The notes: a model not told the origin generated them from the sequence alone. 64,000 bases of DNA from Nymphaea colorata (GCF_008831285.2 NC_045138.2:507143-571142); one strand, 5' to 3'; shown: positions 1 through 15,719, counted from the first letter of the stretch. A program made the numbers and translations.

Positions 1-233
1 ACATTTAGATGGGTCCATCGGTTCGGCAAGATAAACCGAACACGGGATGTTTTCTCCTTGGCGTTTTCCGCATTCACGGGACTAATTTCCCCAACAATGT
101 CGGTAAAAAGAAGTTCAAACCCCGAGGGGTCCGACTATTTTTTGGCGATGTTCTAGACTTCCATGACTATTTTTGCGATCGAAAACTTTTTGGCTGTATC
201 ATTTGTCCCATGACACACTGCATCCAGAGAAAA
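1..233 (+). repeat. Long-range direct repeat, left copy
   Basis: This block reappears in the same orientation at 63338-63570, with a few substitutions and short indels. Shared landmarks are the start ACATTTAGATGGGTCC, a CGGTTCGGCAAGATAAACCG stretch and AACCCCGAGGGGTCC. Both copies have short open frames, but indels shift them differently, so coding is unlikely. The copy starts at the window edge and may continue outside. No known family is recognised. Confidence 0.85.
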
Positions 234-249
234 AAGTTTCCCTTAGCTC

Positions 250-320
250 TTACCAAGTTCAAGGAGGTCAAAAGTTCAATACTTCAAATGCATTGGCTAG
301 GCTTCAGCCGCTTATAAGAC
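250..320 (+). repeat. Inverted copy of 62880-62937
   Basis: The segment around AAGGAGGTCAAAAGTTCAAT and ACTTCAAATGCATT is found as its reverse complement near 62880-62937, with a handful of mismatches. It lies directly after the direct repeat at 1-233. Both ends of the window therefore share two blocks of one repeat family in different arrangements. Confidence 0.75.
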
Positions 321-399
321 TGCATGCATTACTAATTAAAGTTCGCTCATGTCTGGCTGTTCCCATGTGCAAGGAGTCGATGAGATTTGATGGTGGTGA

Positions 400-590
400 T
401 CGGGGACGGAGTCAAAATTTTTTCATGAGGGGGCTCGAATTAAAGTTTCTAAATTTTGATGTTGACCGATGTATCATTTTTTAAAATTTTTATATAGGGC
501 AAGTAAAATTTTTTAAAATTTACATGTAAATTTTAATTTTTTTTTTCTTTGAGGTGGGGGTGGGGCCAGGCGGTTGCTAGCCCTACTTTG
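400..590 (+). repeat. AT-rich dispersed repeat, copy 1
   Basis: Characteristic order: GGGGGCTCGAATTAAAGTTT, then TAAATTTTGAT, a TTTTTATAT stretch, a TTACATGTAAATTT stretch, ending near a GGGGCCAGG motif. The same layout recurs around 45460-45620, 48790-48985, 51120-51260 and 62700-62860, in both orientations. It looks like a short non-autonomous transposable element, family unknown. Confidence 0.6.
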
Positions 591-967
591 GCGGTGATGA
601 TCACTATGCTACTGCAGCAGTCAAAGATTTTAAGATATGTAATTTTTTAATTTTATTCATGAAATCACATTCGGCATGCAACTCTTAAGGCTACACCCTT
701 ATGCTTCCAAGGTTCTGACTTACTTTGAGGCCTAGGTATAGTTATAATGCATTTTTCAACTCGAGTATTGCACTTGCCACTGTTTGCAGCATAATAACAC
801 AGGTGAACGTGACAATCACTACGAGATTTGGATCTCAGACCTCTTAAGTATGAGCTACTTTACTGCCTGATTGCCCTACGCCTCATTAAGGTATCTCAAT
901 ATATTTTGATCCAATATATTTTGATCCATTCAATGAACTTGACAAGTATAAGTATTTCTCTCTCTCT

Positions 968-1003
<36 letters not shown>

Positions 1004-2100
1004 GACACCTAGGTCAGAGGTAAAAAACCAAACCCTTTGATTTTGATTTTTAAAATGTTTTTTTTTTTTGCAATCTAACCTTATTCATATGATCTTACAT
1101 ATGATCTTAACAATGAGTTGATGCAAAACATATTGATCATTTGTTAGACAATAATGGTATTTTTATAATAAGAAAAAAATTAATGCTCCCCATGGCATGA
1201 TAATAAAAAAATTAACATTTTTCATTAAATCAACTTGAATCAAAGCATGTTTTATACCAAAATAGTTTTTGTAAACATATTAAGATGTTTATATTTTATT
1301 TAAAATAGTTAACAAAAAATCAATGGGTCTGGCTTTTATCCTTGCCTATATATATATATATATATGAATCAAATAATCCTGATTTTGTTTTTGATAGGCA
1401 GCTTTAGGCAGATTCTTTCCATTTTAGGCTTAAGCCAACATCTAAACAGTATTAAAGTAGGTGGCATGATGCTCAACCCATGCAGCGACAAACTATTAGT
1501 TGGGACAATTCCAAAAACTCTTTCTATTTTACTTGCCTTTGAACATTTAATAAGGAGAGAGATATGGATTTTTTTTTAGATCCGTTTGATTGTTAGACTT
1601 GTCGCAATGTATAGATGTCTAGGTCTACTAGGGATATATGTTAACAAATGGCATTCAAATCGAATCTACTTTGCCATATCGACTTTGTTAGACGTTCACA
1701 TATTCAAATTCTAATTCGAAATCGAACACAAATGAAGAAAAGTCTATACAAATATACAAATATGAATCTGAATTTACAATCACAATGACATCTGAATCCA
1801 ATTTTTATATTTATGATTGAATCTGAACCCAAGTTTTAATTGCATCCTAATCACAGTATGATATGTTAAGAGCTGACTTCAAAAAGGATGGGCAGTAGTA
1901 GATAGGGGATATTTATTTAAAACTAAATTTGAATATGAATCTGATCAAGTATTTATTTATTCGTTCGAATCCAATCCAGTCTTTTCCAGATTGGACGTTA
2001 ATTTTTTTTTTTCCGAAGCAGTTTGTATGAATACCTGATCCAAATTGAATTTGTTAACATCCCTAAGGTCTAGTTACACACACACGCACACACACACACA

Positions 2101-2140
<40 letters not shown>

Positions 2141-2302
2141 ACTGATTTAATGGAGGCTGCAACTTACTTTCATGTGGTACATAATGGAATAGCAGATATT
2201 AGGTAACATCATTCTACAACACCCTTTATTCTTTAATAAAGAACCATAAGTAAAACCACACCAGACATCTTCCATTGCTTGGACATCACTTGGTTGGCTT
2301 CT
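591..2302. other. Intergenic, no gene seen
   Basis: No coding exon is recognisable. The stretch holds a CA microsatellite near 969-1002, a TA run near 1347-1364 and a compound CA/GA microsatellite near 2075-2139. It also has a low-complexity stretch of AATCTGAATCCAA-like words at about 1650-2060, which recurs near 20300-20660, 23750-24000 and 47790-48170. Confidence 0.7.
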
Positions 2303-3450
2303 TCATCTTTTGCAGACAAGACTGCGCCCACTGAGCCCAGTGGTGCAGCTCATGGCACTGCCCAAGTTGTTCATCCTCATTACCCCACCAGTACTGTTTC
2401 CCCCAAACCGCGCCACTGCACAGTCGGCTGCAAAGATGTCTGATGTGGAGTACTTTCGGTCTCCGCCCATTATCGGCATCGATGCACCGATCTTCACCGG
2501 GCTCCTATACCCGTCGCGATACGTCTGACCAAGCACACCATCGACGTCTGGGCTAAGTGAGTAGAACTTGAAGCCAAGGTCAAGGTGCGCAAAGCAGTCA
2601 TCATCTCCAATTCCATACTTGTGAATGTACGAGTCGGACTTGGTTACGGGCACAACATGTGCGGTCACGGAGAAGTGCTCGTGGACCTCGATGGCTAGGG
2701 CATTGGTGCCGTGGGTGCGAGTGATGGTAGTGAGCTCGGGGCCAGTCCATTCCGCACCCTCGTGGGTTGGTAGCTCGACTGGTGCATAGTCAAAGAGGAC
2801 CCTCAGGTGGTCAACTGAGTCCACCCAGGAGCTGGCCTTGGTTGCACCAATGTAGAGTTGGTGTGACCCATAGAATAGGACTATGGACTGGACCCAGGTG
2901 AAGTCCCTCTTCATTCCCTGCCCTCTTTTGCCTATGAAATGGGCATTGATGTGGAGGTTGGAGTCTGATAAAAACAGAAATCTGAGTCCTTTTTCCCATG
3001 GAAATAGAAGGTGATCCCATCCCCACCAATGAACCTTGGGTCTTGGCACACCGCTCGTGGCTTGTCACAACCTATTAATGAAACATGCAAAACCAATAAA
3101 AAGTTACTTACCTGATCAATATGCACTACTGTGCATACATTAAATATGACATCCGAGTTAGCTTAGCTTAGGTAAGCGCCAGAGCTGATGTTCACTGGCG
3201 CTTTTTACACGTCAGAACTGAAGAGAACAGATGTCCATGTACCAATAACTTGACACGGACAGTGTCCATTTACTAGAGCATTTCATCGTATGATCACCAC
3301 AAGGTATGTGTTAATAAAGGTTTTGACAAGCCAAACAGACTATATTGATCCCATCTGTATTGCCCATTTAAGGGCCGAACAAAAGAATGCTATATAGCTC
3401 ATAGTTGATACTTTTTGAAAAAAAAATAAAAACCAATTCAAGCATTTGTG

Positions 3451-3549
<99 letters not shown>

Positions 3550-3998
3550 GTCATGGCCACAGAAAATGCATGGTAAAAATGAAAAAAGTAAGTAAACTGA
3601 AAAAGGGTAAAAAAGCCGTTTAAAAAAACGCTAATAGGCGTTTTCATTTTTTTAAAGGTCAAACTGCTTGTTTTTTCATTTTTGTTGTTCTTAATAATTT
3701 TTAAGTTTTTAAATTTTTTTAAAAATTTAGCATCTTTTTTCATTTTTTTTCCTTTTTCTTCAAGCTCATCATATTATTCACCGGAGAAAACCTTGTCAAT
3801 AAAATGCAAAAACTATATTTGTGACTATATATTTGTGTGTGTATTTCCTAGAATTTGGACACTAATAAATATCAAAATTGGTGCACTAATCTCAACCTTC
3901 CATCAACATGATCATCATATGATTCACAACTTTACACTTTCTGTTAGTACTATCTGAGGTATAAATCAGATGACTAAGATTGGTGCACACAAATACAC

Positions 3999-4054
<56 letters not shown>

Positions 4055-4486
4055 AAAATTGGTGCACTAATCTCAACTTTCCATCAACATGATCATATAA
4101 TTCACAACTTTACGCTTTCTGTTAGTACTATCTGAGATATAAATCAGATGATCAAGATTGGTGCACACAAGCATAGTTCATATAAGAGAGAGAGGGAGAG
4201 CAAAGCAACATTATTATCTTATCAGCGAACCTAACAATTGGTGCACAAGTATGGTTAACAACTAAAATACCTTCAGTTTATAATGAAAAAAAAAAGTAAA
4301 AACAAAGATAAAAATAAAAAACCCAAAAAGACTATCGAAAATCTTTTTAATAAATTACCAAAATATCCTTCTCTCTTTTCTGGTGAGGCAACTTTCTGTC
4401 TATTATCAGAAAATTGGAGTGCTTCTAAATGAATAAACGCGGCGAACACTTATGACAAATAGGTTTGCAGGATGTGCAGTCAAACT
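2303..4486 (-). pseudogene. Root cap / LEA-like protein, decayed two-exon copy
   Basis: Exon 2 (3071 to 2303) encodes most of a Root cap family domain. Recognisable segments are CDKPRAVCQDPRFIGGDGI near the exon start, then SDSNLHINAHFIGKR, YIGATKASSW and a C-terminal VCKR stop. Proteins of this family are secreted, cysteine-containing and often root-cap or seed expressed (family knowledge). One base is missing between DFCF and SDSNLH (about 2965-2985), so no single frame spans the exon. The intron (about 3072-4453) is homologous, inverted, to the intron at 58394-59475. Only 33 nt of exon 1 survive (4454-4486, encoding FDC.SCKP.C), and its donor reads AT instead of GT. The rest of exon 1 is replaced by a GAGCTC-rich repeat. 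I call it a pseudogene; the single-base loss alone could be a sequencing error, but the donor and exon 1 losses could not. Confidence 0.85.
3455..3548. repeat. (AT)n microsatellite, about 94 bp
   Basis: An uninterrupted AT dinucleotide run inside the intron of the Root cap pseudogene. It produces spurious IYIYIY open frames on both strands. A second TA run lies at about 4004-4045, beside a partial duplication of the surrounding intron sequence (compare about 3870-4000 with 4050-4180). Confidence 0.95.
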
Positions 4487-4489
4487 CAT

Positions 4490-4610
4490 GAACTTGAGCT
4501 CGACTCGTTAAGCAAACGACTCGGCTTGAACTAGTTCACTAGCCGAGCTTTAACCGAGCTTTAACGAATTGAGCTCGAGTGGATCGACTCGTTGTTCACC
4601 CTTACTACTA
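4490..4610. repeat. GAGCTC/TCGAG-rich repeat fragment
   Basis: Dense in GAGCTCGA, CGACTCGTT and AACGAATTGAG words. It is related to the fuller element at 57439-57935 and to fragments at about 43940-44100 and 51395-51560. It sits exactly where the 5' part of exon 1 of the neighbouring Root cap pseudogene should be. On the other copy of the locus the same repeat lies upstream of an intact exon 1. Confidence 0.7.
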
Positions 4611-4633
4611 AGTTCTAAAGCTGTGTCCGTACT

Positions 4634-6620
4634 AGGTGTTGAGATTTTCTTGTGCGTCAACTTGCACTCATTCGTCAATATAAAGCTAATTAAGTATCGG
4701 TGGATACCAAATGCATGGATTCCTCGAAGCCTACTTATAAGATGACTCGGATTTTATTAAGCAAACTAATCAGTTTCAGATTCATGAGGGCGCTCTTACC
4801 ATACATATTTTTATAGGCATCTGATTTTAATGTATGCTAATTAACTTAGGGATGTCAATGGATTGGATTCAAAACAGGAAAGCCGAACATGGAGAAAAAG
4901 AGCATTTTGGATTTAAGAAATTACATCATATTTGGATCTGAAAATGATATCCGATAGGATTTGGACTTTGATTTGGACTTAATTTAGGTTTAGTTTATAT
5001 AAATATCATATACCCAATGTTAATATAGAAAAATGCAGGTTGGATTCAGAATTTAAAATTAGATTCTGATTTCAAAGTTAAAATTTGGATATGGATATAG
5101 AATAAACATTTTTTCATTGGCATTCAAATCTGAATATGCGAACATTTGGAACATTTGATACATCAAATATGGTAAGACCGTAAATATGACACAGAAAATT
5201 GTGCTGTTTCGCATGAGGAACATCGTGTGATTGTTTCATGAAGTTTTTCCAAATATTGGATATATTTGTGCAGTACTTGAACAAATTTACCATGAATTTC
5301 CTTAAGGGATCTTCTTGTCAAACTGCCCCTTGAGGAAGCGAAGAGCTTGGCTGGTTGGATCTGGACCTGGATCAGGTTTATACTGTATGCGATCCATTTT
5401 CAGCCCTACCAAGTCAAGGCCCAAAGAGCAGAGATATAAACCAACATGGATTGTGATCCAAATCTTTGACGAGTCGGGATGCAGGTCCAAGTTGAGGTTA
5501 AGCAGCACAGAAAATGTTCTCAGAAAAAAAATTATTTTACCACATAAATAAATTCTTGAACATTTGTCCATAGTAAAATAAAAACAAAAAACCGTTTGAA
5601 GCACTGCTATATATAGGTTTTATGATTTTTTTACCTCTAGGAAAAAAAAAAGAAAATAATTATGATTTACATGAAAATTATTTGTATTTCTAATACCAAC
5701 AAAGAAACTCTGCCTCAAAGCTTTAGTTTCTTGTGGAGATAACTTTGATGAAGCACTTTAAAAAATGGCCATAAACAAAATTATTTTATTGTCAAGCAAT
5801 CTTTTTCCTTTTTCTAAGCAATAAAGATTGTTGGCATTCTCCCTAACTGGGACCTTCACACAAGGAAGCAAAGAAAAAGGCATCTGACTTTCATAGTGGT
5901 TCAACTCAGTCAAGAATTTTAGTGCCTAACTTTATCCCTGTTCAAAAATATATATAAAAAATAGTTAGCTTTATTCTTGGGGTCCAACCAATGATTGGGG
6001 ATGCAAACTGATCCGATTCGGCTCCGAAGTGCTGACACAGTAGGGATGTCCATGGGCCAGATTTGGATCGGATGTCTCCCTTGCGGTCTTACCATACGTT
6101 TGTATATTTGGATTTGAATTCAGATTTAAATGCCATTGAATAAATGTTTATTCCATATCCATATCCAAATTTTAAATTTGAAATCTGAATCTAACTTTTA
6201 AATTCTGAATCCAACCTGCTTTTTTTATGTTAACATTGGGTACATGATATTTATATAAAATTAAACCTAAATTAATTTCAAATCCAAATCCTATCAGATA
6301 TCATTTTCAGATCCAAATATGATGTAATTTCTTAAATTCAATGTAAATGTTTTTTTCTTCATGTCTGGCTGTTTTAAAGCAATCCATAATGAAATACCCG
6401 TTTTCAAAGTAATCTATTGACATCCCTAAGTTAATTAACATACATTAAAATCAGATGCCTATAAAACTATGGATGGTAAAGAACTCCTAACCTCATCAAT
6501 CTGAAACTGATTCGTTTGGTTAATCAAATCCGAGTCATCATATAAGTAGTATTCGAGGAATCAATGCATTTGGTATCCACCGATGCTTAATTTGCTTTAT
6601 ATTGGTGAATGCTTGCAAAA
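4634..6620. mobile_element. Foldback-type element with ~540 bp terminal inverted repeats
   Basis: The segment 4634-5181 reads as the reverse complement of 6084-6620 almost throughout. Examples are the CTAAGTTAATTAACATAC region, the ATCAGATGCCTATAAAA region and the ATATCATTTTCAGATCC region. They flank a unique core of about 900 bp. Related pieces lie at about 56160-57422 (+), 59612-60560 (inverted) and 63830-64000. Long inverted repeats fit Mutator-like or foldback elements. The outer right end looks truncated, so no target duplication could be read and the superfamily is uncertain. The core carries a minus-strand open frame (about 5302-5604) whose peptide is kept in the other copies. Confidence 0.7.
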
Positions 6621-7701
6621 TGTTAGATCAGGTAAACAATTTGGAAAGAACAGAAAATCGGGCGGCAAAATGTTGATCACTTTTTTCTTCTTGTTTTTAT
6701 CTTAAACGTTCATCATGTTAGATCGGACGGTCTTGATTAAATGGTTGGATGACTCCACAGAACCAGAGTTAATATATATATATATATATATATAAAAGGT
6801 GAGATCCTTCGGCTATCCAAACCTCCGTTCAATTGTAACCACCCACCCCATGCATTGCATCCGACAAACATGATTAGAACATACTGCCCTATATCATACA
6901 TTAACATTTTTCTATCCAAACCCAAACAAAGAAATCCAAAGATTTAAATATATATTGTTGCAATCATTTTTACAACAAATTTGATAGAATATAAGTTTTA
7001 TTGATTTTATATATTTCATTACTCAGTATTTAACGTTCATATCCTTGTGTATATGTTTTTTTTTTTCAAAATTAACTAAATAGATCCATTATTCGTGTCC
7101 GAAAAAAGTAAGAATTAAACAAACCAATGAACCATATATATGCATAGACGGGGAGTTTTCATAGGACAAAAAAGTTCACACCAACTTTGATTTTTCTTAA
7201 ACCCGTACTGCAGGTTTCAACCAGCTGACGTCTCTTGATAATTTGAACAAATTGACACCAACACTGATTTTTTTTTCTTTCTAAAGCTCCTTAATGCGGG
7301 CTTCAAAGTTCAAAATGCTCACGTATCTATTATCTTGACAAGTTGCCCAACTAAATTAGAGGACGGCTCTCTCTCTTTTTACGTATAGAATATATGTCTC
7401 TCCATATATGTTACTTGTGCATGCCTATCAGTCTCTTAAGTTATCCCTCATAAATGTAATCATATAAATAGGTAACAGGTATATAAAAAATTGAAAATAA
7501 ACAAAAACCAATCTTGAAAATTTGATGCTTAAATTGAGTTGAAGCCGAAAAGATAGGATTATCCGTTTGAAAACCAATCTTTCCTCTTTTTTTTCTCCTT
7601 TTGTTTTTCGACAATCATCTTACTTATCATCTTAATTTTTAATAAAAGAAAGGAAAAAAAACTTGACAACTGGAGTCCATTTTAAAATTTGGTTATACTG
7701 G

Positions 7702-7744
<43 letters not shown>

Positions 7745-8201
7745 ATTTAGTTGGAGTACGTGCTGAAGTGGCGACAAAGGCGGGAAGAAAGTTAGGAAGA
7801 AGACAACAAATGGTGGGCATGTTTCTGTAGTAGTTGAACAGCATCAGAATAGAGCGGGAAGCCTCTAGACTTAATTATTGAAAATTTATCTCCTTGTGGC
7901 CTCACCAACAGTCGTCCATTTCTTGATTTGCTTCAGTTTGGCCAATCTGCAGCTGTCAGACTCTCTTTTCTTTAAGCCACTTAGACTTAGTATAGTTGGT
8001 AGACTTAGTATAGTTGGTCAAACTGATAAAACAATGAAAAGTCGACCATCAATTCGATTTGCACACTCATGCGCAAATCCATACAGCATAGAAGAGACGG
8101 CGACTATGACACAAAACAACCAAAATAACTCGAAAATTTTGGACTCCCTGCAAAAGAAAAGATCGCTTGACTCTTCCAACGAAGCAACACAACAGCATCT
8201 C
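6621..8201. other. Intergenic between foldback element and ADH gene
   Basis: No exon seen. The stretch contains a TA run near 6772-6794, a GA microsatellite near 7705-7744 and a 19-bp tandem duplication near 7983-8019 (AGACTTAGTATAGTTGGT repeated). The last few hundred bases are the 3' flank of the ADH gene, which ends at 8202 on the minus strand. Confidence 0.6.
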
Positions 8202-11049
<2,848 letters not shown>

Positions 11050-11290
11050 TTCGCTTCAACAGAGACGAACAAGGTAAAGATCTGTATCTCCTGAACAATC
11101 CGAATCACTTCCACTTAGATGTCCAGAGTGTAGGAGCTCAGTAGCATAGGGGGCTTAAACGGAGAGTAAGAAAGAGAGAGACTACTAGCGCTTGTTTTTT
11201 GGGGAGGAAGCACGCGTCAATACCGGTTTGCGTGTCTCACTGCTGCTTCCTCTTCATTGGTTTTTAAAAATCAACAACGGCGGTAGAAGG
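11050..11290 (-). promoter_or_regulatory. Putative 5' flank of the ADH-like gene
   Basis: The sequence before the ATG at 11049 is richer in GC and pyrimidines than its surroundings. Reading on the gene strand it has a CCAAT box (11256-11260 as ATTGG on the plus strand) and an AAACC motif (GGTTT at 11225-11229). AAACC/GGTTT is the core of anaerobic response elements in plant ADH genes (established knowledge). A CT-rich leader lies between them and the start. No clear TATA box is seen. The regulatory role is inferred from motif and position only. Confidence 0.4.
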
Positions 11291-13750
11291 GTTGAAATGA
11301 GAATATATATCAAAATTTAGAATCAACAACTTTTCTAAATACAAAACAAACCGCAAAATAAAAGAACATTACAACTCATAAAAAACGAAATAAGAGAAAT
11401 AAGAAAAGAATAGAAGGACAAAACAAGAAAAGAATAGAAGGACAAAACAGCACAATCACCCAGTCGTAGAAGAAAAACGCCGTCTAGCTGAATGATAAAA
11501 TGAATATCTTCCTGCACAAGATGAGTGATAGACTCCGACGAAGAAAAGGTGTTCCTGAAGATTCTATTGTTGCGCTCTTCCTAAATACACCATCAAGTTG
11601 AAATGAACCACAACCTCCAAACACAACCCCACCAAACAGCCACGTTGAGAGAAAGAAAAATGAATACCAGACCAAGTAATGACAAAAAACATACCCTTTA
11701 TTTTTTCTTTAAAAATTTATTTTAAATAAATATAAGCATCTTAATATATTTATAAAAAATTATTGATTCAAGTTGATTTTTAAAAAAATTAAGATTTTTT
11801 ATTATCAAAATATTCATGCTATGAGAGCCACTCGTTTTTACTTCTTGCGAAAGTATTATTAAAAAACCAAAAAATAACCAGCTTAATATGCGTTTTGCAT
11901 GAACCTATTCTTAAGATCACATCTTAAGGTTAAATTGTAAAATACGCACTTTAAAGTTTAAACATAAAAATTAAATGGAATATATTACTCAATACATATT
12001 TATATGTTAATTTATGTAGGTGTAGTACGAAGGACTTGGATGTCACCAAGAGAAACAAGAGTGCACATTATTTTTTAATGAATGTGTAATATAAGACCAC
12101 TTGTTTGTTATAAACTTAATACAAAATATTATTTTATATTTTTTCATATGAACTTCCTTCCTAGTTGGCACAAGAGACACCTCACTCATAGACAATATGT
12201 TCTCGTTTTAACTCATATTTATTTTGTTATTTAGTTCAATTGGTTTTCCCGTTATTTTCGCCTTCCACAAAAGGCGTGGACTGGTGAAGCTCCTTGCGGT
12301 GTTTTTTTTTTTTTTCAAACGAATTTAACTGTCGAAATTTAATCAATTTTATAAACGAAATATGTAAAAATCAGAAGAAGGGTTCATCGCAGTTGGGTAG
12401 GTCATAAGCTTCCAAAACGTTCCAAACCCATTAAAGCGTGTTTTGGTACGCCCCATTTTTAATACTTTCCAGTCGCTCCTTTTTCCATATTTTCAGGTGT
12501 TTTTAAAAAATTATAAAATACCAAATCCAAGTGTTATTTTATCACTATTTTTTTCCAAAATATTTATAATTTAATTAAAAATAAGGTATCTGATCATCCC
12601 ATTTGAAAAATTAAAATAAAAACCAAAATTCAAAGATTACAATCAATTAATTGAGCCGTTCAGAAAAATTAACATATATAAAAATTAATTCAAGTAAAAA
12701 AAAATTTAACAATACTTTGCATATTAAGGGGGTTTGACTACCTTAATTTTATGCGAGCGGTCCATCTAACAAGTGGCAAGTGGTGCGCATCAAATTAAAC
12801 TAAACTGTACATTTCAATTACCATTAATTTAAAATCCCCCTTTTTAATCTGATCCAAGGGAAACAAATTAATCTTAAAAAATTATTGTTTAGGGAAAAAT
12901 ATATTTTTTTTAAACCTGTATTTTTGAAAACTAATCTGTCCTTTCCTCTTGCCGTAGAGTCCAGAACTGCGCCCATTACAAAAAGTCAGTTATGTAGATC
13001 TTGATCTTGCTACATTGAACTTTATGCATTAAATAGGTACAAGGGTCTAGACAAAATAACAAAAAAATGATTCATAAACATTGGTCTTAAGTTTATTATT
13101 TTTTGAATTTGATCGCATTTTTATAAGACATAAAATTGAACAGCTCATAAAACTTCAAAATTTTAATTATGGAGTAATCCTGATTTTTTGTAAAAAAAAA
13201 AACCATGTTTTACATCAAATTAGTTTTTTATAAACATATTAGGATGTTTTTATTTTGTTTAAAATATCTTTTAAGCAAAAATGTAAAGGGTCTCATTTTT
13301 ATCTCTGATCTGGTTTCTACTAATTTTTCATATATATATATATATATATTCTCCTGTATGTGATATTATATTGGCTTCCAATTACAGACTCAAGGGTCCA
13401 GCTTTATGGTGACAGTTTGTAACTTGAGCTTCAATAGTTGGAATCATTGTTGATGCCAATGTAGCACATGAGTCCAAAGACAATGTGAATTGTTGCTGGG
13501 GGGAGGGGGGGTGGTCTTTTTTTTTTTTTATTGGTGGCTTGTTAACCTCTTAGTCACCCGATATTTTAATGACAAATAAACACTTTTTAATTGGTTTCCC
13601 AATTTATCCAAATTCCATTTGAGATAGATCTCTATGTTAATGTTATCTTGTTAACACCGAAACTGTTTGAGCCCACCTTTTAATCCAAAGAGTTTTTTTC
13701 TTTTCTAGATTTTGTATGGGATTTTTTTTTATGATTTTAGTTTTCCCTTA
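11291..13750. other. Intergenic, AT-rich, no gene seen
   Basis: No coding exon or known repeat family recognised. Short open frames here have no recognisable protein features. A TA run lies near 13331-13349 and a G-rich run near 13498-13512. The last three bases before 13751 (TTA) are the left target duplication of the Harbinger-type element. Confidence 0.6.
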
Positions 13751-13849
13751 GGGCCTGTTTGATTGTCAGGTGAAATTTAACGTGGTAAATTTACCATGGT
13801 AAATTTTTCTGGAAAAATTTACAAGATGAAATTTCTCCATCTTCCAATT

Positions 13850-14030
13850 TGAGGCCCTATTTGATGCACAAGAAGAATTTAACGTGGTAAATTTAATCAT
13901 GTTTGATGCACAAGAAAATTTTAATGTAGTAAATTTAACCTTGTTTAATGCACAAGAAGAATTTAACGTGGTAAATTTAACTCTGTTTGATACACAAGAA
14001 GAATTTAACGTGGTAAATATTGTTTTTTTT
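13850..14030 (+). repeat. Subterminal tandem repeats of the Harbinger-type element
   Basis: About four units of roughly 42-48 bp. Each contains TTTGATGCACAAGAA followed by a GAATTTAACGTGGTAAATTT motif, with small differences. They begin about 100 bp inside the left inverted repeat. Repeats just inside the termini are common transposase-binding regions in DNA transposons (general knowledge). The array also gives short open frames on both strands that are not genes. Confidence 0.8.
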
Positions 14031-14460
14031 TCTTCTCCTCTCCAATTTGATGTGAGAAGAAATTGGTAGATGATCTTCCAAAACAACAAGATGCACATGA
14101 TACGAACAACAGTTATATGTAAAAAAAAAAAATAACACAACAGTGCAATATAGTTGACAAAATAAAATTTATAATGATAACAAAGTTAGCTAACCCATAC
14201 AAGTTTAGTGTAATGAGTACATGTCCACAAAAGTTAAATGAGTACAAATCCATAAAGAAGTTTATGAGTACATATCCAACAAAGAAAACATGTAATCACA
14301 AAACCAGTAATCCAACATTTGTGACTACACTTCCATTCTTCAAACTTCGTGTCTTTTATATCTTAATTTGTGATGTCATCTTCCAGAGTGGAGGCCTACG
14401 TACTTGCACACCATACTTGTTGTGGACATACTTATGCATATGATACTCAGCTACTTCGAA

Positions 14461-14708
14461 TGTAAAAAGAAAATTGTGTTTTGCTAGTGTGTGTGCCTTC
14501 TTGCTGGGCAAAAGCTTTACAAATTTGATATCTGTTTTGTTCTTTCTCTAGCCTTCACAGAATTGATTTGTTGTTTGGAATGCCAATGGTGAAATTCTTC
14601 TCCAATAAAGCTGATCTGTCTTCAAGTTTCAAGAAAACACAAGTTTCTTGTAAAGTCTTTTTTGCAAAATGCAGAAAAGGAAGAAAGATAAAAGAGAGGG
14701 AAAAAGTC
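14461..14708 (+). repeat. 248-bp inverted repeat, left copy (matches 26313-26560)
   Basis: This segment is the reverse complement of 26313-26560 with only scattered differences. In the right-hand copy, on the minus strand, part of it reads as the N-terminal end of the LRR pseudogene frame (GMPMVKFFSNKADLSSSFKK). The left copy stops abruptly after GGGAAAAAGTC, just before the LRR repeats would begin. It is either a remnant of a second, deleted LRR gene copy or a transposon-internal inverted duplication. Confidence 0.85.
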
Positions 14709-15180
14709 ATTCATGTATGATGGTAAACATTGTATTTTTATTTTCACACGGGCTGAGGGGTGTACTTATTGAAAGAATATGTGAGGCAGTTTTTTAGGTG
14801 TTTATTTGATCTTAGATTACACTGTTTCAAAAAAGGCTGCCTATGAGATGGAATGTGCCTCGTTGCTCCTTTAAAATTGCTTGGCCTTCGATTTTTAATT
14901 CAAGACTTTAGCCTTTGTCTCTTTTGATTTGCTTGTCCTTATGTTGGCATCTTGTGCTGCCACCAACGCATGATAAGTTTGCACAATGAATGAAGAATGG
15001 CATCGATGGTTGAGCTGCCCACCCTTTTTTTAGATCCCAGTGATAATGTGGTTGTTTCGCGTAGCATGCTTATGGTTGCTTTTGTCATCTATGAAACGAA
15101 CCCGTTTGTTGTTCCAGAAGGTACGTAGTTCCACCAACCAATTCACTCTTTTAAGAAACATGTCTGTATAAATAAATTAT

Positions 15181-15716
15181 GTTCAATTGTAGGCAAATAT
15201 TATCTTGCTGATGGGGGGTATCCAAACATTGTCGGTTTGCTAACACTTTATCGAGGACATCATTATCATATGTCTGAGTTTAACACTCGGGGAGCACGTT
15301 CACCTAGAACTGAAGAAGAATTATTCAACCATAGGCATTCATCACTCTGAAATATAGTAGAAAGAACTTTCGACATGTTGAAAGGTCGTTTTCCAATCTT
15401 GAAAATGCAAGTCCAGTATCCATTCCAAAAACAAGCTCAAATCGTTCTTGCTACATGTGTATTGCACAACTTCATAATTGAACACAATTCAAACGCCGAG
15501 CAATTTGATGATGCAGATGCACCTTCAAATGATAACTTTGTCTTAAGCGAACCGGAAATTGCAAGCCAAACACATCAGCGAGGAAGCAACAATTCTATGA
15601 GAGCAGCAATATCATCTCAAATGTTTACAGATTATCAATTAAATAGTAAGTTTGTTTATGAATTTTGACTATTTTTTTCATTTGATTGTTTGACATTTGT
15701 TTTGTTTTGAATAGGA
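15181..15716 (+). pseudogene. PIF/Harbinger transposase, C-terminal remnant (DDE_Tnp_4 type)
   Basis: Translation gives YYLADGGYPNIVGLLTLYRG, then HYHMSEF, EELFNHRHSSL, a stop, then NIVERTFDMLKGRFPILKM, YPFQKQAQIVLATCVLHNFI. This order and spacing match the C-terminal part of plant Harbinger transposases, which cut and reinsert elements that generate TTA target duplications. The D of ADGGYPN is the position of the second catalytic aspartate. At least one in-frame stop (near 15350) and the absence of the N-terminal part show it is inactive. It lies 1.4 kb inside an element whose ends carry the matching TTA signature. Confidence 0.85.
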
Positions 15717-15719
15717 CAA

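Noticed and set aside
3072-3113. A GTAAGT donor 42 bp before the acceptor of Root cap exon 2
   Set aside because: An intron this short is below the usual plant minimum, and the upstream sequence has no coding match. The real intron runs back to 4453 by homology with the other copy.
3405-3743. Open frames of IYIYIY on both strands
   Set aside because: They are translations of the (AT)n microsatellite; the same applies to frames around 17070-17318, 24699-24941 and 44040-44516.
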